Of a stretch of 64,000 nucleotides of DNA, positions 1-7,663 are shown one piece after another. The stretch covers positions 281,006 to 345,005 of the forward strand of contig CAJXVS010000005.1 of NCBI GenBank assembly GCA_913061265.1, given 5' to 3'. Under the pieces are notes generated by a model that was given only the letters and a program-made list of their open reading frames with translations, had not been told where the DNA came from and made no database searches. The stretch comes from an uncultured Halobacteriovorax sp. Lineage in GTDB: Bacteria; Bdellovibrionota; Bacteriovoracia; Bacteriovoracales; Bacteriovoracaceae. Positions within the stretch are counted from its first letter, which is position 1. Each line of letters starts with the position of its first letter. The position numbers were made by a program, and so were the translations under genes.

Positions 1-612
1 TACGTTGAAAATGATCAACCAATAAGTGATGGTGATACTCTCCTTATAGATGCTGGATGCCAATTTGATCTATACGCAAGTGACGTCACAAGAACTTTTC
101 CTGCCAATGGTAAATTCACAAAGGCCCAAGAGGAACTCTATGAGATCTGCTTAGACGCTCAATTAAGCTGTCTTGCATTCGCAGGCCCAGGAAAATCTCT
201 CAAGGAAATCCACGCTCACGCTTGTGAAGTCCTAGTTGAAGGCATGCTTAAACTTGGCATCTTAAAGGGCGATAAAGATGAGCTTATAAAAGAAAATAAA
301 TTTCATAAATACTATCCTCATGGAACAGGACATTGGTTAGGTCTTGATGTTCATGATCAATGTCCCGCTCTCAACGAAGAGTGGGATGTTGTCAAAATGG
401 CGCCAGGAATGGTTTTCACAGTTGAGCCTGGTCTTTATATTCCTAAAGATGATCAAGAGGCTCCTGAACAGTACAGAGGTCTCTCTGTTCGTATTGAAGA
501 CGATATCCTCATCACTAATGATGGGATCGAAAACCTGACAGCTTCAATACCTAAGACGATTAAAGAAGTTGAAGCTGCTTGTAGTGCCGACTATAAGGAA
601 TTTCTCCCGTGA
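1..612 (+). CDS. pepP: Xaa-Pro aminopeptidase, M24 family (5' end missing)
   Basis: Frame 1 is open from the first base, so the gene begins outside the window; only the C-terminal catalytic part (203 residues) is here. The metal-binding positions of the M24 pita-bread fold are visible in order: Asp in LLIDAGC, Asp in ASDVTRTFP, His in GTGHWLGLDVHD, Glu in FTVEPGLY and Glu in VRIEDDILIT. The family uses two metal ions, usually Mn, to remove an N-terminal residue that precedes proline. It is probably a cytoplasmic peptidase. The next gene starts on GTG four bases before this stop (GTGA overlap), so the two are probably cotranscribed. An internal ATG at 244 is not the start because homology runs through it. 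Confidence 0.93.
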   Translation, partial: YVENDQPISDGDTLLIDAGCQFDLYASDVTRTFPANGKFTKAQEELYEICLDAQLSCLAFAGPGKSLKEIHAHACEVLVEGMLKLGILKGDKDELIKENKFHKYYPHGTGHWLGLDVHDQCPALNEEWDVVKMAPGMVFTVEPGLYIPKDDQEAPEQYRGLSVRIEDDILITNDGIENLTASIPKTIKEVEAACSADYKEFLP

Positions 613-1064
613 AAATACTTGTCACCGCGATCATTTTTATCATATCCACAACCTCCCTGCATGCTTTTGAATTGAAGCATATCGATTGTAAGGTTCGTTA
701 TAATAAAACAGATGATTTTCTCAACCGCCAGGCCCACGATATCCTCAAGGATAAGGGCTATAAAGTTCAGTCTTTTGTTAATGGTAATAAGATGAATGTT
801 GGAGACCTCTACTTTAAGCTAGATTATCAAAGAGATCCGGCAAAGATGTGGAAAGACTGCGTCGTTAAAGTGGCCCTAAAAAAAGCTATTAATCAAAAAG
901 AGTATTCAAAAGACAAGACCCTCTATCAAAGATCAGTCCGCCGCGCTCTTCCTCGCCATACTTTTGGTGGTAATGAAAGATGTAAGCGTGGACTTAAGGA
1001 CGCTTTTGTTCATATTCCTAAATGTATAGGAATGACAGTGAATGAAAAAGTACAGGGTAATTAG
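609..1064 (+). CDS. Small exported protein of unknown function
   Basis: 151 residues starting with GTG inside the stop of the upstream peptidase gene. The N-terminus is a clear Sec signal peptide: Lys at position 2, a hydrophobic run of about 15 residues and an Ala-containing cleavage site near residue 19 (LHAFE). The mature part is basic and has four cysteines (in HIDCK, KDCVV, ERCKR and PKCIG), which could form two disulfides in the periplasm. I do not recognise a family. Its stop codon TAG shares bases with the stop of the convergent polyprenyl synthase gene (bases 1061-1064), so no intergenic terminator is possible. Coding status rests on the signal peptide and operon overlap. Confidence 0.75.
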   Translation: MKILVTAIIFIISTTSLHAFELKHIDCKVRYNKTDDFLNRQAHDILKDKGYKVQSFVNGNKMNVGDLYFKLDYQRDPAKMWKDCVVKVALKKAINQKEYSKDKTLYQRSVRRALPRHTFGGNERCKRGLKDAFVHIPKCIGMTVNEKVQGN

Positions 1065-2035
1065 AAGTCTCTTCTACCAATGAATCTTAAGATAAATGAG
1101 AGAGGCTTTAAGTCTTTTTCAAGTTCTTCAAAGGACTTTTCAGTCTTAACCTTCCTCGCTAATTCATGAAGGATTTCATCAGCTCTATCAAGGTTAGCAT
1201 GGGCCTGAGACTTAATTGAAGCGATGGCCTCATCTAGGCCTTCTCCAGTAAAAACATCCTTAAAGTTGGCACCATCTTTAAAGGCTTCAAGTTTAAGAGG
1301 GTTATTCTGAAGCCATTCAAAATAAACGGCAGAGATAACACCATTATCTAGATCTAGGTTGGCATCTTTTTGAGAAGTGCCGCCAAAGTCTAAAGTATCA
1401 TCCATTAACTGAAACCCGAGTCCTAAATGAACACCAAAGTCTCTAGCTAGTGAGATCACTTCGTCACTTTGCTGAGAGAGGATAGCAGGAGAGACAGCGC
1501 ACCAGCTCATCACTGAGGCTGTCTTCTTAAGGGCTATATTTCTTATGAGTTCTACTGAGTAATTTTTTTTATCAATGGCCTCTAACTGAATCCACTCACC
1601 TTCGGCGAGGTCCATGATCACTCGAGACATCTCTGATACGAGGATAGGCATATCTTGTTTGCAAAGATTCATAATAACAGAAGCTAAAAGATAGTCCCCT
1701 GCTAAAACAGCATGCTTATTAGAGCTTGCTGCATTGATTGAATCTCTGCCTCTTCTTGTCGTGGCATTATCAACAACGTCATCGTGAGCAAGAGAAGCGG
1801 CATGGACCATCTCAATACTTTGAGCGCAAGCATCTAGTTTTTCATCATCAACGCCAAAGAAACGCCCCATAAGATAAGTTAAAAGAGGTCTTAATCTCTT
1901 TCCGCCTAAGAGAACAGTTTTGCCTAAAAGCTGATTAATTTCTTCATTGCATTTTTCGTAAGGGATATCCAAGTTGATGTCTTGGGCCTTACCGAGGGCC
2001 TGTGCCGGAATTTCTTGTAAAAATGTTTCTAACAC
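1061..2035 (-). CDS. ispB: Polyprenyl (octaprenyl/heptaprenyl) diphosphate synthase
   Basis: 324 residues, the usual length of trans-isoprenyl diphosphate synthases. Both aspartate-rich motifs are present: HDDVVD near residue 90 and MDDTLDF near residue 215, as are GGKRLRP and the Lys-Thr (KKTAS) element. These bind Mg-diphosphate and catalyse successive condensation of isopentenyl diphosphate onto an allylic primer. The product is probably the all-trans side chain of menaquinone, because the gene faces away from the men operon across a 153-bp promoter region. Chain length cannot be read from the sequence with certainty, so ispB could equally be named hepT or ddsA. The neighbouring convergent gene overlaps its stop by four bases. 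Confidence 0.92.
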   Translation of the reverse strand: MLETFLQEIPAQALGKAQDINLDIPYEKCNEEINQLLGKTVLLGGKRLRPLLTYLMGRFFGVDDEKLDACAQSIEMVHAASLAHDDVVDNATTRRGRDSINAASSNKHAVLAGDYLLASVIMNLCKQDMPILVSEMSRVIMDLAEGEWIQLEAIDKKNYSVELIRNIALKKTASVMSWCAVSPAILSQQSDEVISLARDFGVHLGLGFQLMDDTLDFGGTSQKDANLDLDNGVISAVYFEWLQNNPLKLEAFKDGANFKDVFTGEGLDEAIASIKSQAHANLDRADEILHELARKVKTEKSFEELEKDLKPLSFILRFIGRRDF

Positions 2036-2071
2036 TTAGCAGTATCCATTGTTGATTAAGCCTTTTGTAAC

Positions 2072-2122
2072 ACCTATGGCCACTAAAGTAAATTAAACAA
2101 AGCTTAGAATCAAACCATAGGT
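2072..2122. promoter_or_regulatory. Inverted repeat in the ispB/menG divergent region
   Basis: ACCTATGG at 2072-2079 and its exact reverse complement CCATAGGT at 2115-2122 lie in the 153-bp region between the divergent polyprenyl synthase and menG genes. The half-sites are about four helical turns apart (43 bp). This could be two operator half-sites for a regulator that controls both directions, or chance. No transcription factor is implied by the sequence. Confidence 0.3.
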
Positions 2123-2135
2123 TCTTGAAACTTCG

Positions 2136-2178
2136 CGTAATAATAGGTAAAAAAACAAAAATTCAATTGATTATTACG
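2136..2178 (+). promoter_or_regulatory. Possible leader stem next to the menG ribosome binding site
   Basis: CGTAATAAT at 2136-2144 and ATTATTACG at 2170-2178 are a perfect 9-bp inverted repeat around a 25-nt A-rich loop. The right arm ends directly against the AGG of the menG Shine-Dalgarno (GAGG, 2178-2181). If the mRNA starts upstream, the stem could limit translation of the men operon; as DNA it could be an operator. Confidence 0.35.
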
Positions 2179-2188
2179 AGGCGCACTA

Positions 2189-2899
2189 ATGACCACAGTA
2201 AAGAGTAGAAAACCGGAATCTTGGAAGATATTTGATGATATCGCCCCTACTTATGATTTTCTTAATCACTTCTTAAGTTTAGGCATAGATGTTCTTTGGA
2301 GAAAGAACTTTATTAGAAACTTACCTTCGAGACCAAACCTTGTCGCCTATGACCTTGCTACTGGTACTGGTGATGTTGCCTTAACTTTAGCAAAAGACCC
2401 AAAGATTAAAAAAGTTGTCGGAATGGATCTAAGCGTAGGGATGTTAGAGTTTGCAAAGACAAAGGCTGTTAAGAGAAACCTTACACATAAAGTAAGCCTC
2501 GAAGTTGGTGACGGAGTCAATATTCCTAAAGTTGATAATTCTGCTGACGTCATCACTGTCGCTTTTGGGATTAGAAATTTTCCTAACCCCCAAGAATCTT
2601 TAATAAACATGAAGAGAGTTTTAAAACCCGGTGGAAGGGCGATGATCATGGAGTTCAGCCTTCCTAAAAATATGATCATCCGCTTATGTTATCTTTTATA
2701 CTTTAGACATATTCTTCCATTTATCGGAAACGCCTTAAGCAAAAACAAAGATGCTTATACTTATTTAAATGAATCTGTAGAAGAGTTTCCTTATGGGAAG
2801 GATTTTACTGACATGATGGAAATAGCGGGGCTTAAAAACATCAGAATAGTTCCTCTAAGTTTTGGTATTGCCTCTCTTTATATTGGAGACGCTGAGTAA
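2189..2899 (+). CDS. menG: Demethylmenaquinone methyltransferase
   Basis: 236 residues, full length for the UbiE/MenG family. It shows FDDIAPTYDFLNHFLSLG at residues 15-32, the SAM-binding DLATGTGDVAL near 55, the acidic-loop motif GMDLSVGMLEFAK, and the C-terminal IRNFPNPQESL and KPGGRAMIMEFS elements. It adds the final C-methyl group to the quinone ring. As its operon partners are all menaquinone genes and no ubiquinone gene is seen, the menaquinone role (menG) is preferred over ubiE. The start ATG follows GAGGCGCACTA. menF starts 6 bp after its stop. Confidence 0.95.
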   Translation: MTTVKSRKPESWKIFDDIAPTYDFLNHFLSLGIDVLWRKNFIRNLPSRPNLVAYDLATGTGDVALTLAKDPKIKKVVGMDLSVGMLEFAKTKAVKRNLTHKVSLEVGDGVNIPKVDNSADVITVAFGIRNFPNPQESLINMKRVLKPGGRAMIMEFSLPKNMIIRLCYLLYFRHILPFIGNALSKNKDAYTYLNESVEEFPYGKDFTDMMEIAGLKNIRIVPLSFGIASLYIGDAE

Positions 2900-2905
2900 T
2901 TCATT

Positions 2906-4216
2906 ATGATTGAGTTTTACGAGTTAAAAGAACAGGTAATTACAGAAGTTAATAAATTCTTAAAAGAATTAGAGCATTCTAATGCCTCTTTTAATACCTT
3001 TGAAACTCAGATCTCTCTTAGCTCAATCAAAGACCTTATTCCTTTTCTAAAGGACGTTACAACTTGCTATTTTAAGACTCCTGCAGGGAATGAAATATTA
3101 GGTATGAAAGAGCTCGCCTTTTATAATAACGACCTTGAGCTTGATGAAATTGAAGGCCTCTTAAGTGAGAACCCTAAATTAGATTTCATGGGGGCTCTCC
3201 CCTTTAGTAACTCCTCTCCTCTTAATAAAGAATGGGAAGACTTTAAGAATCATTTCATTTTCCTCCCAAGGATTGTTCTTTTTAATGATGATAAAAAAAC
3301 CTTCCTAAGAATCAATATCTCAAAGGCAGAAAACGAAGAAGCACTCTTAAAAATGAATCTTCTTACTGAGATTGAAGATCTCTTTAGCTTTATCCATAGA
3401 GATCCTAATGATCTAGGGAATAACGAAAACTTAGATGTTCAAAACCAAGAGAACTGGACCAAGCTTATAACTGACGGTCTCTCAGAACTTGATCAAAAGG
3501 CCTTAAAAAAGGTTGTTTTGGCGAGAAGCCAGAGCGTTACTTATGAAAAAGAGATCGACGCTCATAAGCTCTTTTGCGACTTTAGATCATCTGCCAATCT
3601 CTATGAATTCTTTTATCACTCTGAGCATGGCGCCTCCTTTATCTCCTTTACCCCTGAGAAACTCTTTTCAAAACATAAAGACATCGTTGTTGTAGATTCA
3701 ATAGCAGGAACTTTAAAAGTAGAGAGTGATAACAAGGGATCAGATCTTCTTCAGTCCACAAAAGACTTAGAGGAACACAGGTTCGTTTCAAATTATATTA
3801 AAGAAAAGTTATTAGATATCACTGAAGAAGTTAGTGAGCTTTTTAAAGAAGAGATCCTCTCCTTAAAGAACCTTTATCATATCCATTCAAGGTTCAAGGC
3901 AAAACTTACTAAAAAGATAAGTAACAGGTCTCTTATAAGCACCCTTCACCCAACTCCGGCAGTTGGCGGCTATCCAAAAAAAGAAGCGCTAGAGTTTATT
4001 TCCAAGAATGAGAATCTCCAAAGAGGCTTCTATGCCGCGCCTATCGGAAGAATCTCAAGTCAATATTCAGAGTTCGCAGTAGGGATCAGGTCCATGCTAG
4101 TCGTAGATGATACTATTCATTTCTACGGAGGTGCCGGTATCGTTAAAGGCAGTATGCCTTCGAAAGAATGGATTGAGACTAGTGACAAGATCCGGAGCGT
4201 TCAATGTATGATGTAG
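2906..4216 (+). CDS. menF: Isochorismate synthase
   Basis: 436 residues with a chorismate-binding domain in the C-terminal 250 residues. Conserved family blocks are present: KKVVLARS near residue 200, STLHPTPAVGGYP near 345, RGFYAAPIG, SEFAVGIRS and GAGIVKGS followed by EW and the late Glu/Lys. It isomerises chorismate to isochorismate, the entry step to menaquinone. The N-terminal 170 residues are poorly conserved in the family, as here. Siderophore or salicylate isochorismate synthases are alternatives by family, but the menD overlap (13 bp) fixes the pathway. No strong Shine-Dalgarno is visible, so translation is probably coupled to menG. Confidence 0.94.
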   Translation: MIEFYELKEQVITEVNKFLKELEHSNASFNTFETQISLSSIKDLIPFLKDVTTCYFKTPAGNEILGMKELAFYNNDLELDEIEGLLSENPKLDFMGALPFSNSSPLNKEWEDFKNHFIFLPRIVLFNDDKKTFLRINISKAENEEALLKMNLLTEIEDLFSFIHRDPNDLGNNENLDVQNQENWTKLITDGLSELDQKALKKVVLARSQSVTYEKEIDAHKLFCDFRSSANLYEFFYHSEHGASFISFTPEKLFSKHKDIVVVDSIAGTLKVESDNKGSDLLQSTKDLEEHRFVSNYIKEKLLDITEEVSELFKEEILSLKNLYHIHSRFKAKLTKKISNRSLISTLHPTPAVGGYPKKEALEFISKNENLQRGFYAAPIGRISSQYSEFAVGIRSMLVVDDTIHFYGGAGIVKGSMPSKEWIETSDKIRSVQCMM

Positions 4217-5901
4217 AACGCTATGGGAATATCAACAGGATATGGTCCGCCTTAATTGTTGATACTTTTTTTAACAAGGGAATATTGTCCTACTTTACTT
4301 CACCCGGATTAAGAAACGCTCCCATCCTCTCTTCAATCACTCATAAAGAAAATATTAAGACCTATTCTGGAATAGATGAAAGATCCATGGGCTATAGGGC
4401 CTTAGGCTATGCCAAGGCCAGTGGAATGCCTGGGGTTTTAGTTTGTACTAGTGGCTCTGCCATGGCGAACTACTTACCTTCAGTTATAGAGGCCTATCAA
4501 AGTAATATCCCGCTTATTATTCTTTCTGCTGACCGCCCTAAGAGATTAGTTGAAGCGGGAGATAATCAATCAATTAAACAGCATAATATGTTTGGAAACT
4601 TTATCCGCGCGGAGCTCGAACTTGAAGTACCTTCAGAGTCTACAAGCCCACAAGAACTTGCCGATAAGATAAGCCGCTTTATAACAGAGCATGCTCATAA
4701 AGGTCCGGTTCATATCAATCTTCCTTTTGAAGAGCCTCTTGATCAGCGAGTAGATCAGACAAGTGATGGATATAGAAAGAATGCCGGTGAAGTTAAGTTT
4801 ACCGAATTTCTCAAAAGAAACAGCTCCGTGGTAGGCCTGCCTAATTTATCTTTAGATAAAAAGACACTCTTGGTTCTAGGTCCGACCCCAGAATTTCAAT
4901 CAGTAGAGTTACTAGCTGAGTTAGTTAAATCTAGTAATCTTCCCTGCCTAATTGATATAGGCTCAGGCCTTAAGTTCTCAAACATTGAACATCAAAGAAT
5001 CCTGCCTAGCTTCGAACATCCAGAGGTTAGTGAGCTTTTAAATCTTAATAAACCGGAACAAATCATCCACCTTGGTGGTCGGCTAGTCTCTAAGCACTAC
5101 TATAACTTTTTAAGATCTTCCCCTGAAACAGAGGTTCTTCTTGTTGGAAACGAAGACCTCTTCACTCATCCTGCCGGTTCTCCTAAATGGGAGCTAAAGA
5201 TGCCCTTAGAGGAATTCTATGAGATGGCCATTAAAACGGGTTTTCTTAATAAATTAACTCCTTATACTTTTGACTGCAAAGATATCATTGGAAAAAAAGA
5301 AGAAGTTATCGAGAAGAGTCCCTTTAGCTTTCCTATCATTTCAAAAAGAATCATCGAATTAATGCCGACTCCATCTGCCCTTTATTTAGGAAACTCCACT
5401 ACCATTAGATCTTTCGATGCTTTTGCCAGCACAAAGACTCATGATAAAAAGATAAAGGTCCTCACTCACAGAGGAGCAAGTGGAATCGAAGGCTTTAATG
5501 CCGCGGCTCTGGGCTTTGCTGAAGAATCAAATCAAAAGACCATCCTTGTTCATGGGGATATTGGGTTTATGCACGACCTAGGATCACTCCTTATGCTGTC
5601 TTCGGTTAAGACTCCTCTCATAAATATCGTCATTAATAATAAAGGTGGAGGCATCTTCGACCATCTGCCTATCTCTAAAGACGTCGACACCCTCCCTCTT
5701 ATTAAGACTGAGCATGACAGAGACTTTAAAGGCCTATGTAGTTGGTTAAATATAACTTATTATAAAGCCGAGGATATAAAAGGGTTTGAAGAAAGCTTTA
5801 AAGAGGCCATAGGTAAAGAAGAGGTATGCCTTATCGAGGCCAGCGTGGATCAATTAGAGAACCTAGCCGTTTACGAACAACTAAAGACTTTAAAACTATG
5901 A
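4204..5901 (+). CDS. menD: SEPHCHC synthase (2-succinyl-5-enolpyruvyl-6-hydroxy-3-cyclohexene-1-carboxylate synthase)
   Basis: 565 residues, the normal length for this thiamine-diphosphate enzyme. The N-terminal pyrimidine-binding domain carries GIDERSMGYRALGYAK, with the TPP-activating Glu, and VLVCTSGSAMANYLP. The C-terminal diphosphate-binding domain carries NRGA-type HRGASGIEGF, HGDIGFMHDLGS and the metal-binding INNKGGGIFDHLP. It condenses isochorismate with 2-oxoglutarate (second menaquinone step). The start overlaps menF by 13 bp and the stop overlaps menA by ATGA, so expression is coupled. Confidence 0.97.
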   Translation: MYDVERYGNINRIWSALIVDTFFNKGILSYFTSPGLRNAPILSSITHKENIKTYSGIDERSMGYRALGYAKASGMPGVLVCTSGSAMANYLPSVIEAYQSNIPLIILSADRPKRLVEAGDNQSIKQHNMFGNFIRAELELEVPSESTSPQELADKISRFITEHAHKGPVHINLPFEEPLDQRVDQTSDGYRKNAGEVKFTEFLKRNSSVVGLPNLSLDKKTLLVLGPTPEFQSVELLAELVKSSNLPCLIDIGSGLKFSNIEHQRILPSFEHPEVSELLNLNKPEQIIHLGGRLVSKHYYNFLRSSPETEVLLVGNEDLFTHPAGSPKWELKMPLEEFYEMAIKTGFLNKLTPYTFDCKDIIGKKEEVIEKSPFSFPIISKRIIELMPTPSALYLGNSTTIRSFDAFASTKTHDKKIKVLTHRGASGIEGFNAAALGFAEESNQKTILVHGDIGFMHDLGSLLMLSSVKTPLINIVINNKGGGIFDHLPISKDVDTLPLIKTEHDRDFKGLCSWLNITYYKAEDIKGFEESFKEAIGKEEVCLIEASVDQLENLAVYEQLKTLKL

Positions 5902-6779
5902 TCAGTAAACCAAAAGCCTGGCTTTTAGCCGCAAGACCCAAGACACTTCCAGCATCAATAGGCCCTGTTCTTCTCGGAACTTCCCTTGCTGCAACAGAGC
6001 AAATTAAAACAGCTCTTCCTCTCATCATCTTAACCGCACTTTGCGCCATACTCATGCAAGTAGGAACAAACTTAGTTAATGATTTCTTTGATAGTGAAAG
6101 AGGGCTCGATGGAGATAATAGAATAGGTCCGAAAAGAGCCGCTCAAATGGGATGGCTATCAAGATCAGAATTAAAAACAGGAATAATCTTAGTCTTTTTA
6201 ATGGCCTTTCTTTTAGGAATAATCCTTATGAACCATGCCGGTATGCCCATCATTATTATAGGCCTTGCTTCATTGGCCATGGCCTTCTTATATACTGGAG
6301 GACCCTTTCCTTTAAGTTATTTTGCTCTTGGAGAAATCCTGGCCCTTATCTTTTTTGGCCCAGTTCCTGTCTGGGGAACATACTTTATCATCACGAAGTC
6401 CTTTGACTGGCTCCCCGTCTTTGTTGGTTTTATTCCGGGGTTCGTTTCACTAAGCTTGATGGCCATTAATAACCTAAGAGATAATAAAAATGATAAGGAA
6501 AATAAAAAAACAACAATTGCGACAATTGTAGGCGAAGAGAAAGCCAGATACCTTGTTATCTTTGGAATCTTTATGTCTTCGATGATTCCCCTCTTTCTCT
6601 TCTTTCTCTACCATAACTATGTTTTCTTAGTGGGCGCTTTTTTATTCTTAAGAAACTATGGAACTTGGAGAAGAGTTCTTAAGGACCCCGTTAGTTCAGA
6701 GTTAAACAACACTCTTGCTACAACAGGAAAGTACCTTTTCACGCTCTGTTTTGTCATTTCTATGGGATTTTTCAAATGA
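5898..6779 (+). CDS. menA: 1,4-dihydroxy-2-naphthoate polyprenyltransferase
   Basis: 293 residues when started at the ATG inside the menD stop (ATGA). An upstream in-frame start at 5826 would add 24 residues from within menD and is rejected. It is a UbiA-superfamily integral membrane enzyme with about eight or nine hydrophobic segments. The first Asp-rich motif is NDFFDSERGLDGDNRIGP near residue 63; the second is NNLRDNKNDKENKK near residue 195. It attaches the polyprenyl chain to dihydroxynaphthoate at the inner membrane, using the product of the neighbouring polyprenyl synthase. menC again starts on an ATGA overlap. Confidence 0.95.
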   Translation: MISKPKAWLLAARPKTLPASIGPVLLGTSLAATEQIKTALPLIILTALCAILMQVGTNLVNDFFDSERGLDGDNRIGPKRAAQMGWLSRSELKTGIILVFLMAFLLGIILMNHAGMPIIIIGLASLAMAFLYTGGPFPLSYFALGEILALIFFGPVPVWGTYFIITKSFDWLPVFVGFIPGFVSLSLMAINNLRDNKNDKENKKTTIATIVGEEKARYLVIFGIFMSSMIPLFLFFLYHNYVFLVGAFLFLRNYGTWRRVLKDPVSSELNNTLATTGKYLFTLCFVISMGFFK

Positions 6780-7663
6780 ACCTGAATATCACTAAGACTG
6801 AACTTTTTAAGGTTAGATATAAATCCAAGATAAAAGTTGGGAGTGAAGTCTTTGAAGAACGAGACATCTTAAAGATACAATTCCTAGCAGATAACCAAGA
6901 GTTTAAGACAGAACTCAATTTAGTAAAAGGCTTTCACTTAACTTCCTATAGAGAGGCCTTAGACCTTTTTAAGAACCCTCAGGACTACGAGAAATGGCCT
7001 GAAGAAGTTAAATACTCATTTGAATCTGCCATCTTCCTAACTCACTACAATGATAAGCTTGCCGATAGAATTTATATAAGCCCGTACTTTGATCCCTCTC
7101 TTTCAAAGGAGGGTCCCAATCTCTCCTACACGAAAATTAAGATTGGTAGACAAGAGCTTGCCTTAGATAAGACCCTCTTAAAAAACACCAGTGCTAAAAA
7201 TATAAGACTCGATGCAAACAGATCAATGGACTTTGAAAGCTTTAAGAGTTTAACAAATGATCTATCAAGCTATGATTACTTTGAAGATCCTTTTACTAAT
7301 GCCAAACTCATGGTGAATTTCCCAAATGATCGTTTTGCTCTAGATGAATCCGTTTTAGATGATGAATTATGGAAATTAAAACAAGTCACAACCTTTGTCT
7401 TAAAGCCAAGCGCCCTGGGCCTTGGAAATACTATTGAATTGATAAAGATTGCAAAGCAACTAGGAAAACGAGTTGTGATCTCATCGACTTTCGAATCTGA
7501 AGCAGGTCATCAGACACTAGCGGCCCTAGCTGCTTATTCAGATATGGCCTTAGGTTATAAAGAGCATCATGGTCTTGGAACCATCTCTTTATTAGAAGCG
7601 CCATTGTCTCAGTGTCAAATTGAGATCAAAGACAATAGCGCTGAATTAAAATTTAAACCTTGA
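6776..7663 (+). CDS. menC: o-Succinylbenzoate synthase
   Basis: 295 residues, a short enolase-superfamily member. The KxK catalytic motif is YTKIKIG near residue 123. The metal ligands are Asp in RLDANRS, Glu in YFEDPF and Asp in FALDESV, and the second lysine is in FVLKPSALG. The enzyme dehydrates SHCHC to o-succinylbenzoate. It is the last gene of the men operon. Its 3' end overlaps the convergent nuclease gene by 18 bp. menE and menH are not next to it but are fused at 17363-19219; menB is not in the window. Confidence 0.93.
   Translation: MNLNITKTELFKVRYKSKIKVGSEVFEERDILKIQFLADNQEFKTELNLVKGFHLTSYREALDLFKNPQDYEKWPEEVKYSFESAIFLTHYNDKLADRIYISPYFDPSLSKEGPNLSYTKIKIGRQELALDKTLLKNTSAKNIRLDANRSMDFESFKSLTNDLSSYDYFEDPFTNAKLMVNFPNDRFALDESVLDDELWKLKQVTTFVLKPSALGLGNTIELIKIAKQLGKRVVISSTFESEAGHQTLAALAAYSDMALGYKEHHGLGTISLLEAPLSQCQIEIKDNSAELKFKP

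Noticed and set aside
5826-5897. Longer menA start
   Set aside because: The extra 24 residues are encoded inside menD and are not hydrophobic or conserved; the ATGA overlap at 5898 is the natural start.
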